From Clostridiales bacterium (lineage in GTDB: Bacteria; Bacillota; Clostridia; Saccharofermentanales; Saccharofermentanaceae), in NCBI GenBank assembly GCA_017510605.1, contig JAFWMQ010000005.1, positions 168,928-232,927 of the forward strand: a DNA stretch of 64,000 bases, in the 5' to 3' direction. Below the pieces are notes generated by a model. It did not search any database. It had not been told where the DNA came from and saw nothing but the letters and a program-made list of their open reading frames with translations. Positions 52,013-60,779 of this stretch are shown in pieces (positions within the stretch are counted from its first letter, which is position 1; each line of letters opens with the position of its first letter). A program made the translations under genes and the position numbers.

Positions 52013-52999
52013 ATGAGAAAGAAGAAAATGGTCAGATATGCAAAATACGGCTATCTTTTCTCGATTCCGTTTGTTTTGGCATTTATAATATTTTCCCTGT
52101 ATCCGACCTTTAACACATTGATTCTCGGATTTACCGATTTTAAAGGTGCCGGAACTACCGAATGGCATTTCCTCACTGAAGTCGGAAAACCCTGGTATCA
52201 GAATTACAAGGATGTTCTTACCTCGGCATCATTCAAAAAAGCATTCATCAATACATGGATCTTATGGGGCATAAGCGTCATTCCCGAGTACACTCTGGCA
52301 ATGCTTTTCGCTGCGTGGTATACGGACCGGAAACTTAAGATAAGAGCAAAGGGTATTTTTAAGATCCTTTATTATATGCCGAATATTATCGCGGGAGTAA
52401 CGATGGCAATGCTCTTCGCGAGTCTGTTCGGTTATCCGAAAGGTGTAGTCAATGATATATGCAATCTGTTTGCCGGATTTTTCGGGATCGAAAGAGAGAA
52501 TTACGATTTCTTCTCACATGAATGGTCGGTCAAACTGATCATTATCGCCGTAAATATCTATATGTATTACGGCTCCACGATGATCCTTATCATTGCCGGC
52601 ATCCTTGGTATCGGAACAGAGGTTTTTGAGGCTGCGGAGATAGACGGATGCAACAGGCTGCAGACCTTCTTTAAGATTACGCTTCCCTGTATGCGTGAGG
52701 TCCTGACATATCTGATCGTCGTGTCTATACTGGGAGGACTCAATCTGTTCGACGTCCCGGCAATGATCATCGGAACACATTGCAACAACGCCGGACTCAC
52801 GATGCTTATGTATGTACGGAATCAGGCATTTGCCGGAAGTTATCTGTATAACAGGGCTTCGGCAGCAAGCGTAATATTAACAGGTCTGTGTCTCATTCCT
52901 TCGATCATTGTATTCTATTTGAGAAGAGACAAAGACGAAGCTATGATCAAAATACTCAAACGCAAACAGCGTTGGGAAGAAATGAGGATGAAGAAATAG
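52013..52999 (+). CDS. Orphan sugar ABC transporter permease (MalF/UgpA type)
   Basis: 328 residues with six membrane helices. The cytoplasmic EAA loop EAAEIDGCNRLQTFFKITLP (near residue 210) contacts the ATPase in this family. LFSIPFVLAFIIFSLYPTFNTLILGFTDFKG at the start is typical of the first permease of a carbohydrate importer. No second permease, binding protein or ATPase is adjacent, so the operon seems incomplete; the partners may be elsewhere. CGGAG precedes the ATG at 52013; a TTG 36 bases upstream is less likely. Confidence 0.87.
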   Translation: MRKKKMVRYAKYGYLFSIPFVLAFIIFSLYPTFNTLILGFTDFKGAGTTEWHFLTEVGKPWYQNYKDVLTSASFKKAFINTWILWGISVIPEYTLAMLFAAWYTDRKLKIRAKGIFKILYYMPNIIAGVTMAMLFASLFGYPKGVVNDICNLFAGFFGIERENYDFFSHEWSVKLIIIAVNIYMYYGSTMILIIAGILGIGTEVFEAAEIDGCNRLQTFFKITLPCMREVLTYLIVVSILGGLNLFDVPAMIIGTHCNNAGLTMLMYVRNQAFAGSYLYNRASAASVILTGLCLIPSIIVFYLRRDKDEAMIKILKRKQRWEEMRMKK

Positions 53000-53009
53000 C
53001 GGGATTGGA

Positions 53010-53044
53010 AAACAGGCATCGCTTCCCGGCGCCTGTTTCTTTTC
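53010..53044 (+). terminator. Terminator after the ABC permease
   Basis: AAACAGGC pairs with GCCTGTTT around a 13-base loop, followed by a pyrimidine run (CTTTTC). It ends the regulator-permease unit. Confidence 0.65.
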
Positions 53045-53072
53045 GCCATACCTCAACCTATTCAAAGAGTTA

Positions 53073-53181
53073 TTTCCTGCATTTTCCTGATTTGCCTTTT
53101 TCTGGAAATGTTTTAGGTAAAATTGCTTGATTTTACCTAAAACATTTCCAATAACGGGTCAAACAGGAAATTTACAGGAAA
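53073..53181. repeat. 109-bp imperfect palindrome with a perfect 20-bp core stem
   Basis: The core arms 53104-53123 and 53130-53149 are perfect complements around TGCTTG. Outside them, two TTTCCTG copies on the left (53073-53079 and 53083-53089) face two CAGGAAA copies on the right (53164-53170 and 53175-53181). No ORF fits. It resembles a MITE or a large cruciform element. Confidence 0.65.
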
Positions 53182-53245
53182 AGTGATGTCCGCACACCAT
53201 ACACCATCCGTTCCGCCCCCCACAATAATATCGAAGAATAAAAGA

Positions 53246-53566
53246 TCAAAATCTTCTGCCAAAGCTCGGAAGAAGAGCGTCCCTGAAACGGATATCGTCA
53301 CTGTCCAATACTATCGGGAGTTCTTCTTCATACCCGTCGTTGTTATAAATACTGACATCCGGAGCACCGGATATTTCTTCTGTACGATATACATTTTTAA
53401 CAGCATATTTCTTTACGGTTTTATCTGTGACTTCAGAAGATCCTGATATAAACATTAAAACTGCCTGGCTGCCGAGCAGGACAACCGGTGTAAGGAATCC
53501 TATCAGTAACATTGCCGTGTTTTTTCTTGTGAATATCTTTGTATCAGCAATAACGTTGGTCTTCAT
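53246..53566 (-). CDS. Small protein with one membrane helix, unknown
   Basis: 106 residues. A basic N-terminus and one hydrophobic helix (TAMLLIGFLTPVVLLGSQAVLMFI) are followed by about 60 soluble residues (YAVKNVYRTEEISGAPDVSIYNNDGYEEELPIVLDSDD). GAGG lies nine bases before the ATG at 53566. The end looks abrupt, so it may be a truncated gene. No family recognised. Confidence 0.45.
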   Translation of the reverse strand: MKTNVIADTKIFTRKNTAMLLIGFLTPVVLLGSQAVLMFISGSSEVTDKTVKKYAVKNVYRTEEISGAPDVSIYNNDGYEEELPIVLDSDDIRFRDALLPSFGRRF

Positions 53567-53644
53567 AATCGTTTTCCTCACTTATTTCCGTTCCGGTTTT
53601 GTTAAGCGGATAGTATCATCTGTGATCCGGCCGCTGCGGTTTTC

Positions 53645-53731
53645 GTGGTGAAATGCATGATATCGGTGGTAAATTGCATTTCATGGAATACCGGTCAAGC
53701 AACTCGCCACTCTAATACTGCAATTCACCAC
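53645..53731. repeat. GTGGTGAAATG repeat group, IS-end-like
   Basis: GTGGTGAAATGCAT (53645-53658) and GTGGTAAATTGCAT (53666-53679) are 21 bases apart start to start; an inverted TGCAATTCACCAC lies at 53719-53731. A pair with the same spacing occurs at 62688-62719. Repeated short sites like these are seen at the ends of some insertion sequences, IS21 types for instance. Confidence 0.5.
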
Positions 53732-53802
53732 ATAATCCGGTATATACAAATCTGCATGCTAATATCCAAGCCATACAAAATGTGTGAAGGAGACGGCATA
53801 AG

Positions 53803-54798
53803 ATGAATTCGGAACTAAAGACTAAGATCGATCTGTTTGTACAGAACAGACAGGCTGTCGGAGATGCATTCGTATTTGAGTATGGGCTTAACTGTCTGGT
53901 ATCAAGCCTTATCCTGACGAATGCAAACCGCAGGGCTGATATTGAGAAGATGAAGGAAGCAAGAAAGGTGTTAGCTTCTAAAACGAGTATCTTCTCTTCA
54001 TTCAGAGCAACAGTTGAACTCGCCGTACTGACGAAGATGTCAATGCAGAATGATCCTGAAAGATATATCGATGAAGTACTTGGTGTCTATAAGACATTAA
54101 GAGGAAAAAGGATCGTCGAGTATAACTGCATGGTGCTTTCCGCCATGACGATCGTTGATCTCGGCAGGATGAGTGAAGCAGGAAAGATAGCAGTCCGCAT
54201 GGAAGAGATCGTTAATAAGCTCAGCAGGAAACATCCGCTTCTTTCGGATGAGAGCGACATAGCATTTGCGGTTCTTCTGGCAATGACAGGCAAAGATACC
54301 GATACGGCAGTGGAAGAGATAGAGACATGTTATGTATATCTCAAGAAAGAGCTTAAGGTTAAGGCGGATGCCAATGCCATCCAGGGATTGAGCGAGCTTC
54401 TCGTGATCAGCGAAGGTGATCTGAAAGGAAAATGTGATAAAGCAGCAGAGTTGTTTGCTGCATTTAAGGAAAACAACGCTAAATACGGCAATTATTATGA
54501 GTTTTCCTCTTTAGGCGCGCTGACCGGTCTTGATATCGGTAAGGATGAACTGGTTGATCTGGTTATAGAAACAGAAGAGATCCTCAGGAAAGAAAAGGGA
54601 TTCGGAAACTGGTCGCTGGAAAAACGCGAACGGCTTATGTTTGCTGCCGTCCTCGTGGCTGAGATGCTTTCTGACTGTAGTGACCGGGTTTACAACAGTG
54701 CAGTCAACAGTGCGGTCATAAGTAATGCGATCGCGGCTGTTGTCGCCGAAGAGACAGCAACAATGATGTGCATCACGATGTCGATGAATATGAATTAA
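53803..54798 (+). CDS. DUF4003-family protein
   Basis: 331 residues, mostly helical and soluble. The C-terminal FGNWSLEKRERLMFAAVLVAE is typical of DUF4003 proteins, as is the YNCMVLSAMTIVDLGR...LLSDESDIAFAVLLAMTGKD body. The family has no known function. It is the first gene of a close-packed operon with an M13 peptidase lipoprotein and an ABC transporter (gap of 13 bases to the next gene). Confidence 0.82.
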   Translation: MNSELKTKIDLFVQNRQAVGDAFVFEYGLNCLVSSLILTNANRRADIEKMKEARKVLASKTSIFSSFRATVELAVLTKMSMQNDPERYIDEVLGVYKTLRGKRIVEYNCMVLSAMTIVDLGRMSEAGKIAVRMEEIVNKLSRKHPLLSDESDIAFAVLLAMTGKDTDTAVEEIETCYVYLKKELKVKADANAIQGLSELLVISEGDLKGKCDKAAELFAAFKENNAKYGNYYEFSSLGALTGLDIGKDELVDLVIETEEILRKEKGFGNWSLEKRERLMFAAVLVAEMLSDCSDRVYNSAVNSAVISNAIAAVVAEETATMMCITMSMNMN

Positions 54799-54811
54799 GA
54801 GGAGATACACT

Positions 54812-56800
54812 ATGAAGAAGTTGATTGGAGCTGCTTTGATCTGTGCAATTACAGCATCTCTGATATCGGGCTGTACACCGGCAGTAACCGGAACGGAAGA
54901 GACTTCGGAGACGTCAAAGACCTTCTCGTCACGTCCTCAGGATGATTACTACTATTCCGTTAACAAGGATACTCTCGGAAATTCAGTAATTAAGTATGGT
55001 TCAAACTATGCCGGAGATGCAGCTGACACCAGTCTTGTCGATTCCCAGATCGAGACTGTTATCAGGGATGCTGTTGCGGGATCAGGATATGAAAAGGGCA
55101 GTGAGGAATATGTAATACAGAAAGCTTATAAAACTTTTCTGGATTATGATTTTGCATCTGAGCCGGTACCGGAAGAGTTAGCTTCGTTGATCGATGAAGT
55201 CAAAAATGCTGAAACCGTTGAAGAGCTTATAAAATTGGATGCGAAGGCATATAGGGATTTCGGAGTAAATAGTTATTTCGGGATTTCGGTAGACAACAGT
55301 ATTTATTCTTCTGACGGAAAGATGATCATCTTTAATCCCATATCCAATGTGGGATCCGGATATTTCTCTGATATGAGAGAAGATAATTCTGCACTTAATA
55401 CTCTTGCCGATGATGTAAAGACCTGTATGCTGACGCTGGGATATGATGCGGATACTGCCGGAGAATATGGTAAAAAGCTTGCCTCTTTTGCTTTGGAACT
55501 TTTCGGCAAAAGTAATATGGAAGTGCAGGATGCCGTCAATATTTATGAATATGCAGATCATTATTCCGCGGATGAGATAAACAGGTTATATTCCAATATC
55601 AACCTGATGGAAAATCTAAAAGCGATCGGTTTTGATACGGATTACTGTAAGGATTTCTGCCTTATGGATAAAGACCAGGCAGAGTGCCTTAATTCCCTGA
55701 TGACAGATGAGAACGTTGATGCTTTAAAGGCTTGGAAGATCTTTGATATTTATGCACATTACATGAGATTTATTGCGCCTCATTATCCGGAACTCGAGAT
55801 CTATGTTGAAGACAATTATGAAGAACCTGAGAAACAGGCGATCAATGAGATCAGGAAAACGTTCTCTGCGGAAACGGATGTGCTCTATGTCGAACGTTTC
55901 TATACAAAGGAAACAGACGATGCTCTTCTCGTAATGTGCAGTGACATCAAAGAAGGATATAGATCTGTAATTACCAACGCTGCATGGCTTACAGAGTCAA
56001 CCAGGACAAGACTGCTCGAAAAGCTCGACAATATCGTATTCATAACCGGAATGGATCTTAAGAGACAGGATTGCTCAAAGTATGCGGATCTGTCCGGAGA
56101 TTATTTCAACCTGATGATCAATTATCAAAGGATCAAAGCCCATGATGTTATTGACAGTGTGACTAAACCCACAGACCGCAAAGCAGTAACGGCAGAGATG
56201 CAGTCTCTCAACGCATTCTACAATCCTGCGGTCAACAGTGTAACCATTTGCTCTGCAATTACCAACGAACCTTATTTCAGCAGTGATGCAGATTATTATA
56301 CGAATCTTGGCGGTTTGGGATCAGTAATAGGTCACGAGATAGGACATGCTTTTGACAGCAGCGGTATCTATTTTGATAAGGATGGTAATTACACACCGGA
56401 CCTGATTCCCGATGAGGACATACAGATCCTGAAAGAGCGCGATCAGAAAGCTGTCTCATATTTTGAGGATAACTTCACGGTGTTCGGTGTTTATCATGTC
56501 GACGGCGAACAGACTCTGGGAGAGAACTATGCAGATCTCGGCGGTATGGAAGTCATAATTACTCTGGCAAAGACGGACGAAGACCTGAAAAAGATCTTTG
56601 AAAATTATGCCGTATGCTGGTGCCTTAAGAAAACAGACAAAGCTATTATCAACCAGTTGGCATATGATTCTCACAGTCCCGAAATTTTAAGAGTCAACGC
56701 AATACTTTCTACCGTTGATGAGTTTTATGAAGTGTACGGCGTTAAAGAGGGCGACGGAATGTACATAGCTCCCGAAAACAGAATATCAAGATGGTATTAA
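54812..56800 (+). CDS. M13-family zinc metallopeptidase lipoprotein
   Basis: 662 residues of the neprilysin/PepO family. Signal peptide and lipobox ISGC put it on the outer face of the membrane. The zinc motif VIGHEIGHAFDSSG (HExxH near residue 507) and the third-ligand helix ENYADLGGMEV (ExxxD near residue 570) are intact, as is NAFYNPAVNSVTICSAI, the substrate-binding NAFY-type block. It should cut small peptides outside the cell. Placement between DUF4003 and the ABC genes suggests a shared peptide-related task. Confidence 0.93.
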   Translation: MKKLIGAALICAITASLISGCTPAVTGTEETSETSKTFSSRPQDDYYYSVNKDTLGNSVIKYGSNYAGDAADTSLVDSQIETVIRDAVAGSGYEKGSEEYVIQKAYKTFLDYDFASEPVPEELASLIDEVKNAETVEELIKLDAKAYRDFGVNSYFGISVDNSIYSSDGKMIIFNPISNVGSGYFSDMREDNSALNTLADDVKTCMLTLGYDADTAGEYGKKLASFALELFGKSNMEVQDAVNIYEYADHYSADEINRLYSNINLMENLKAIGFDTDYCKDFCLMDKDQAECLNSLMTDENVDALKAWKIFDIYAHYMRFIAPHYPELEIYVEDNYEEPEKQAINEIRKTFSAETDVLYVERFYTKETDDALLVMCSDIKEGYRSVITNAAWLTESTRTRLLEKLDNIVFITGMDLKRQDCSKYADLSGDYFNLMINYQRIKAHDVIDSVTKPTDRKAVTAEMQSLNAFYNPAVNSVTICSAITNEPYFSSDADYYTNLGGLGSVIGHEIGHAFDSSGIYFDKDGNYTPDLIPDEDIQILKERDQKAVSYFEDNFTVFGVYHVDGEQTLGENYADLGGMEVIITLAKTDEDLKKIFENYAVCWCLKKTDKAIINQLAYDSHSPEILRVNAILSTVDEFYEVYGVKEGDGMYIAPENRISRWY

Positions 56801-56815
56801 CAGGGGGAATGAAAA

Positions 56816-59281
56816 ATGAATATTATACTTAAGACTTCACTCAAAAACATATTCGGTAAACCCTTCAGGACACTTATGGTGGTCTTTGCGATCTTTGTCT
56901 GTTCAGTCAGTGCAATGCTGAGCTTTGACATGGTATCCAGCATAAAAGGAATTCTAAACGGCATTTTTGCCGGAATATCCAGAGCGGATTTCATGGTGTC
57001 GGCAGGTTCATCCGGAAACAAGGGATTACCTGACGGATTTCCTGAATCAGATGTTATGATCCTGAATGGCAAAAGTGAGATCCTCTATAAGGATATTGAA
57101 GGCGAATATAATTACGTAACAACTGATTATCTGGACATTTACGCAGTTGATTTCGATGAAGCGGCTGACATGAGGTTCATAGAACCCATGACGGTCGGAT
57201 TCGGAGAAGCTGCCATTACAACCGCTTTTTCGCGTGATTATGGCTATGGCATCGGAGATAAATTCACTGTTCATGACAGGGCAGACGAAGATGTTGAACT
57301 TGAAGTTGTGTCGATAATCCCAAGTGATACCAAGAATGTTCTTCTTAGCGGAAATGTGGCTTTGATCAACAGGGAAACACAAGAGGTCCTTTCAGCCGGA
57401 AGAAAGGGTTCAACCGTCTTTATGATAGATGTCCTGAATGATGACGAGAAAGATAAAGCCATGGATATGATGAAAGAATTATATCCGACTGCCAACACGT
57501 TTGATTTTAACATTTCTATGGACAGCCTTGGCTCGATCGATGAGCTGACATCCTACATTTATCTGCTGTTTGCGATCACATTCCTTCTCGTTATCTTCGT
57601 TACGGCATCGATCTGCAACAGGATCGTAAGCGAGAGAATGGCTTTCATCGGAACTTTGAGAAGCCTTGGAATGAGTGCTGTAGGAACTGCACGCGTGTTA
57701 TTGCTCGAAAATATACTTTATGCATTGTTGGGCAGTATCCCGGCGGTCGCCGTATACGGACTCATAAGAATACCGATACTGAAGATGTTCTCGGGAGGCA
57801 CAACATCCGACGGAAACAAATATGATACGGGGATCCCCTCCCTGTCGGTTGTTCTTGTTGTCTGTGTAATTCTCTGCGCCATGCTCATTGAATGCCTTAT
57901 TCCGTTAAGGGCAATCCTTAAAGCGCTTAAGACATCGATCAGAGACATTATCTTTGATAACAGGGACACAGCCTACAGATTCAGTAAAGCAGGGCTTTTT
58001 GCCGGCCTGGCAATGATACTTGGGGCATTTCTCTCTATCTTCTTCAGTAAGAGCATGCCGGGTGCCATTGTATGTCTTTTGTGTTCGGTTACGGCACTTG
58101 CACTGTTGTTCCCCTGGATCTTTAAGGGCGTTACGGATCTTATCAAAAGATTGGCTGAAAAGACCGAAAATGCAGGCTGGTCACTTGCTTCTGTTGAAGC
58201 AATTTCCAGAAAGAGTACGGTCGGAAGCGGAGTTCTTTGCGTAACGGCTGCAGCGATGAGTGTAATTATCTTCGCATTTGCCCAATCTGCTTCAGATTCC
58301 GTCGGAAGCATATATTACACCTGTGACGTGAAGGTAACTTGCAATGACAACATTAAGAAATACTCATTCATAGATAAACTCGACACTGTTACCGGCACGG
58401 AAGTCATATACACCAAAAAAGATTTCGCGGAGATCAACGACAGCGGAAATAAAGATGAATATTGTACTTTCTATGCGATGCCTGACGGAGGATATAAATA
58501 TTACACGTTCTTCAGCGATCTTCCTGACAAGGTAGATGACGGAAGTATCCTGGTCTGTGAAAAATATGCTTCTGCTCACGGATTTAATGCCGGTGACGTT
58601 ATAAAGATCACTTATGATTCCAAGGGAGTTTTCCCTATCGAAAGAGAGTATAGGATAGCGGCTTTCTTTAAGCAGGAATCATATGATGGAAACGGGTGTT
58701 TCATTATGCCATATGATGAATACTATAAGATCTACAGGGAGAAACCGGGTGAATACCTGATAAAGTGTGATGATCCGGACTATGTGGCAAAAGCCATAAA
58801 GACTTATGCTGCCGGTGCATACTCTGAGGTAAAGACGATGGATGAGATGATAGCCGATGACAAAGCAAGTACAGCTAAGTTTTCTGCCATCATGACAGCG
58901 GTCATCATAATCGCTCTCGGAATGACGCTCGTAGGTATGATCAGCAACCAGCTGATAGGTTTCGAAGGAAGAAGGAAAGAGTGTGCAGTTCTGCTTTCGA
59001 CCGCTATGGGCAAGAGCAAATTGTCGGGAATACTTGTCAGGGAAATGCTCATAACCTCTCTTACCGCATCGGGCCTTGGTACACTGACGGGTGTGATGCT
59101 GACAGTTGTTATAAACAATGCTACTTCCAATTCCACTTCATTGGATATGACGGTCAATTCAAACCCGTTAGCGACTTTGCTGTTTTTTGTCATGCTTGTG
59201 GCAGCCTTCACTGGCACGGTGCTGTTCCCGATCAAGAACCTGCGCAAGATGAAGATAGCAGAGCAGATCAAGTACGAATAA
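56816..59281 (+). CDS. FtsX-type ABC transporter permease (MacB/LolCE-like)
   Basis: 821 residues. Two FtsX units: an N-terminal helix, an external domain, then three helices (about residues 240-385), a second set of helices (about 395-480), a second external domain (about 490-680), and last helices near 690, 735 and 780. MIIALGMTLVGMISNQLIGFEGRRKECAVLLSTAMGKSKL shows the coupling region. It works with the ATPase encoded 19 bases downstream, perhaps for peptide removal or lipoprotein-linked export. Substrate unknown. Confidence 0.9.
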   Translation: MNIILKTSLKNIFGKPFRTLMVVFAIFVCSVSAMLSFDMVSSIKGILNGIFAGISRADFMVSAGSSGNKGLPDGFPESDVMILNGKSEILYKDIEGEYNYVTTDYLDIYAVDFDEAADMRFIEPMTVGFGEAAITTAFSRDYGYGIGDKFTVHDRADEDVELEVVSIIPSDTKNVLLSGNVALINRETQEVLSAGRKGSTVFMIDVLNDDEKDKAMDMMKELYPTANTFDFNISMDSLGSIDELTSYIYLLFAITFLLVIFVTASICNRIVSERMAFIGTLRSLGMSAVGTARVLLLENILYALLGSIPAVAVYGLIRIPILKMFSGGTTSDGNKYDTGIPSLSVVLVVCVILCAMLIECLIPLRAILKALKTSIRDIIFDNRDTAYRFSKAGLFAGLAMILGAFLSIFFSKSMPGAIVCLLCSVTALALLFPWIFKGVTDLIKRLAEKTENAGWSLASVEAISRKSTVGSGVLCVTAAAMSVIIFAFAQSASDSVGSIYYTCDVKVTCNDNIKKYSFIDKLDTVTGTEVIYTKKDFAEINDSGNKDEYCTFYAMPDGGYKYYTFFSDLPDKVDDGSILVCEKYASAHGFNAGDVIKITYDSKGVFPIEREYRIAAFFKQESYDGNGCFIMPYDEYYKIYREKPGEYLIKCDDPDYVAKAIKTYAAGAYSEVKTMDEMIADDKASTAKFSAIMTAVIIIALGMTLVGMISNQLIGFEGRRKECAVLLSTAMGKSKLSGILVREMLITSLTASGLGTLTGVMLTVVINNATSNSTSLDMTVNSNPLATLLFFVMLVAAFTGTVLFPIKNLRKMKIAEQIKYE

Positions 59282-59299
59282 TATACGGAGGATATAAAG

Positions 59300-59974
59300 A
59301 TGAATACAGTAATTGAGGTTAATAACGTCAGCAAGACATTCGGTAAGAACACAAGTCTCAACCAGGTGTTGAACGGAGCATGCATGTATGTCCAGGAAGG
59401 TGAATTCGTATCTTTAATGGGCGCATCGGGGTCAGGCAAGTCGACACTCCTTTACCTTATCGGAGGCCTTGACAGGAGTTTTGAAGGCAGCATCTCACTT
59501 TGCGGCAAGGAGATCGGTTCCCTTAAGGATAAAGAACTTTCAGATCTCCGTCTTCAGAATGTGGGATTTGTCTTCCAGTTCTATAACCTCGTCATGAACC
59601 TGTCGGTAGAAGACAACATCCTTCTTCCCCAGACGATGAATGGAAAAACAAAGTCATCTCTTAAGAAGGAACTTGATGAGATACTTGAGATCACGGGGCT
59701 CACAGCAAAACGTAAGTCAATGCCCAACCAGCTTTCGGGCGGACAGCAGCAGAGAGTAGCTGTCGCAAGAGCAGTTATCGGCAACCCCAAGGTTATCCTT
59801 GCCGATGAGCCTACGGGAAACCTCGACAAGAAGTCCACGGGAGAGATCATGGATCTGTTCAGAAGACTCAATCAGGAAAGGGGTCTTACGATCCTCCAGG
59901 TAACCCACTCCGAAGAGTGTGCCACATACGGCACGAGAACCGTCGTGCTCGACAGCGGAAGAACAGTGGGATAA
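59300..59974 (+). CDS. ABC transporter ATP-binding protein (LolD/MacB type)
   Basis: 224 residues. Walker [17 protein letters not shown] (near residue 40), Q-loop FVFQFYNLV, signature [14 protein letters not shown], Walker [13 protein letters not shown] and the H-loop VTHSEECA are all intact. It powers the FtsX-type permease upstream. Last gene of the DUF4003-M13-ABC operon; a terminator follows. Confidence 0.96.
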   Translation: MNTVIEVNNVSKTFGKNTSLNQVLNGACMYVQEGEFVSLMGASGSGKSTLLYLIGGLDRSFEGSISLCGKEIGSLKDKELSDLRLQNVGFVFQFYNLVMNLSVEDNILLPQTMNGKTKSSLKKELDEILEITGLTAKRKSMPNQLSGGQQQRVAVARAVIGNPKVILADEPTGNLDKKSTGEIMDLFRRLNQERGLTILQVTHSEECATYGTRTVVLDSGRTVG

Positions 59975-60018
59975 TCAGTAAATAACTATTGCTCTGATAG
60001 GATAAATAAATAAAATAT

Positions 60019-60054
60019 AAGGAGTTGCCGTAAGACAGCTCCTTTTTATTTTTC
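60019..60054 (+). terminator. Intrinsic terminator
   Basis: AAGGAG.TG and CA.CTCCTT pair around an eight-base loop, followed by TTTTTATTTTT. It separates the ABC operon from the LytTR two-component pair. Confidence 0.8.
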
Positions 60055-60068
60055 TGCCGGAGGATTCC

Positions 60069-60779
60069 ATGAGGCTTGCAGTTGTTGACGATGAGAGTGT
60101 ATACAGAAACCACGTCGCCGAATTGATCTATGCCGTATACGGCGCGGAGAATGTCAGCTGTTATCTTTATTCCGACGGCAGCGAGATCGTAAAGAGCTTT
60201 GAAAACGGTTTTGAACTGGATGCAGTCTTTCTCGATATTGAGATGAAGGAATTGGACGGCATGTCCACAGCCAAGGTGATCCGTAAGTATTCAAAAGATA
60301 TTCCTATCATTTTCCTTACGAGCCACACAGAGATGGCGATGGAGGGATATGAAGTCGACGCATTCAGATTTTTGAGCAAGCCCGTCAAAAAGGATAAGCT
60401 GCTGGAGACTCTGAACGAACTCGAGAAGAAACTCAAGGTGGAAGAGAAGATCATTCTCAGAAAAGATGGTGAAGAGATAGTTTATGGAATTAACGATCTC
60501 ATATATGTTGAAGCGGCTAATAATTCCGTGCGCTTTGTATTTAAGAAAGATACTATCGAAATGCGCATGAAATTTGCTCAGGCGCTCGAAATGATTGACG
60601 GGATCAGCAAGGATTTCTGCAAGTGCCACAGATCCTATTATGTAAATCTTGCCCACGTTAAAAAGCTCGGCAGCGCCGATATCGCAATGGATAACGGCGA
60701 CATTCTGCCTGTCGCGCGAGGCAGCGCGGCTGACGCGAAGAAAATGCTCTTCGAATACATCAGGAGAGCCGGCAGATGA
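60069..60779 (+). CDS. LytTR-family response regulator
   Basis: 236 residues. Receiver domain with acidic VVDDES at the start, phospho-acceptor Asp in AVFLDIEMKELDGM (near residue 56), and Lys in LSKPVKKDKL near residue 102. The LytTR DNA-binding domain follows (INDLIYVEAANNSVRFVF...KCHRSYYVNLAHVKKL). GGAGG lies before the ATG. Its stop overlaps the start of the kinase gene (ATGA). Neighbouring ABC and peptidase genes are possible targets. Confidence 0.95.
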   Translation: MRLAVVDDESVYRNHVAELIYAVYGAENVSCYLYSDGSEIVKSFENGFELDAVFLDIEMKELDGMSTAKVIRKYSKDIPIIFLTSHTEMAMEGYEVDAFRFLSKPVKKDKLLETLNELEKKLKVEEKIILRKDGEEIVYGINDLIYVEAANNSVRFVFKKDTIEMRMKFAQALEMIDGISKDFCKCHRSYYVNLAHVKKLGSADIAMDNGDILPVARGSAADAKKMLFEYIRRAGR

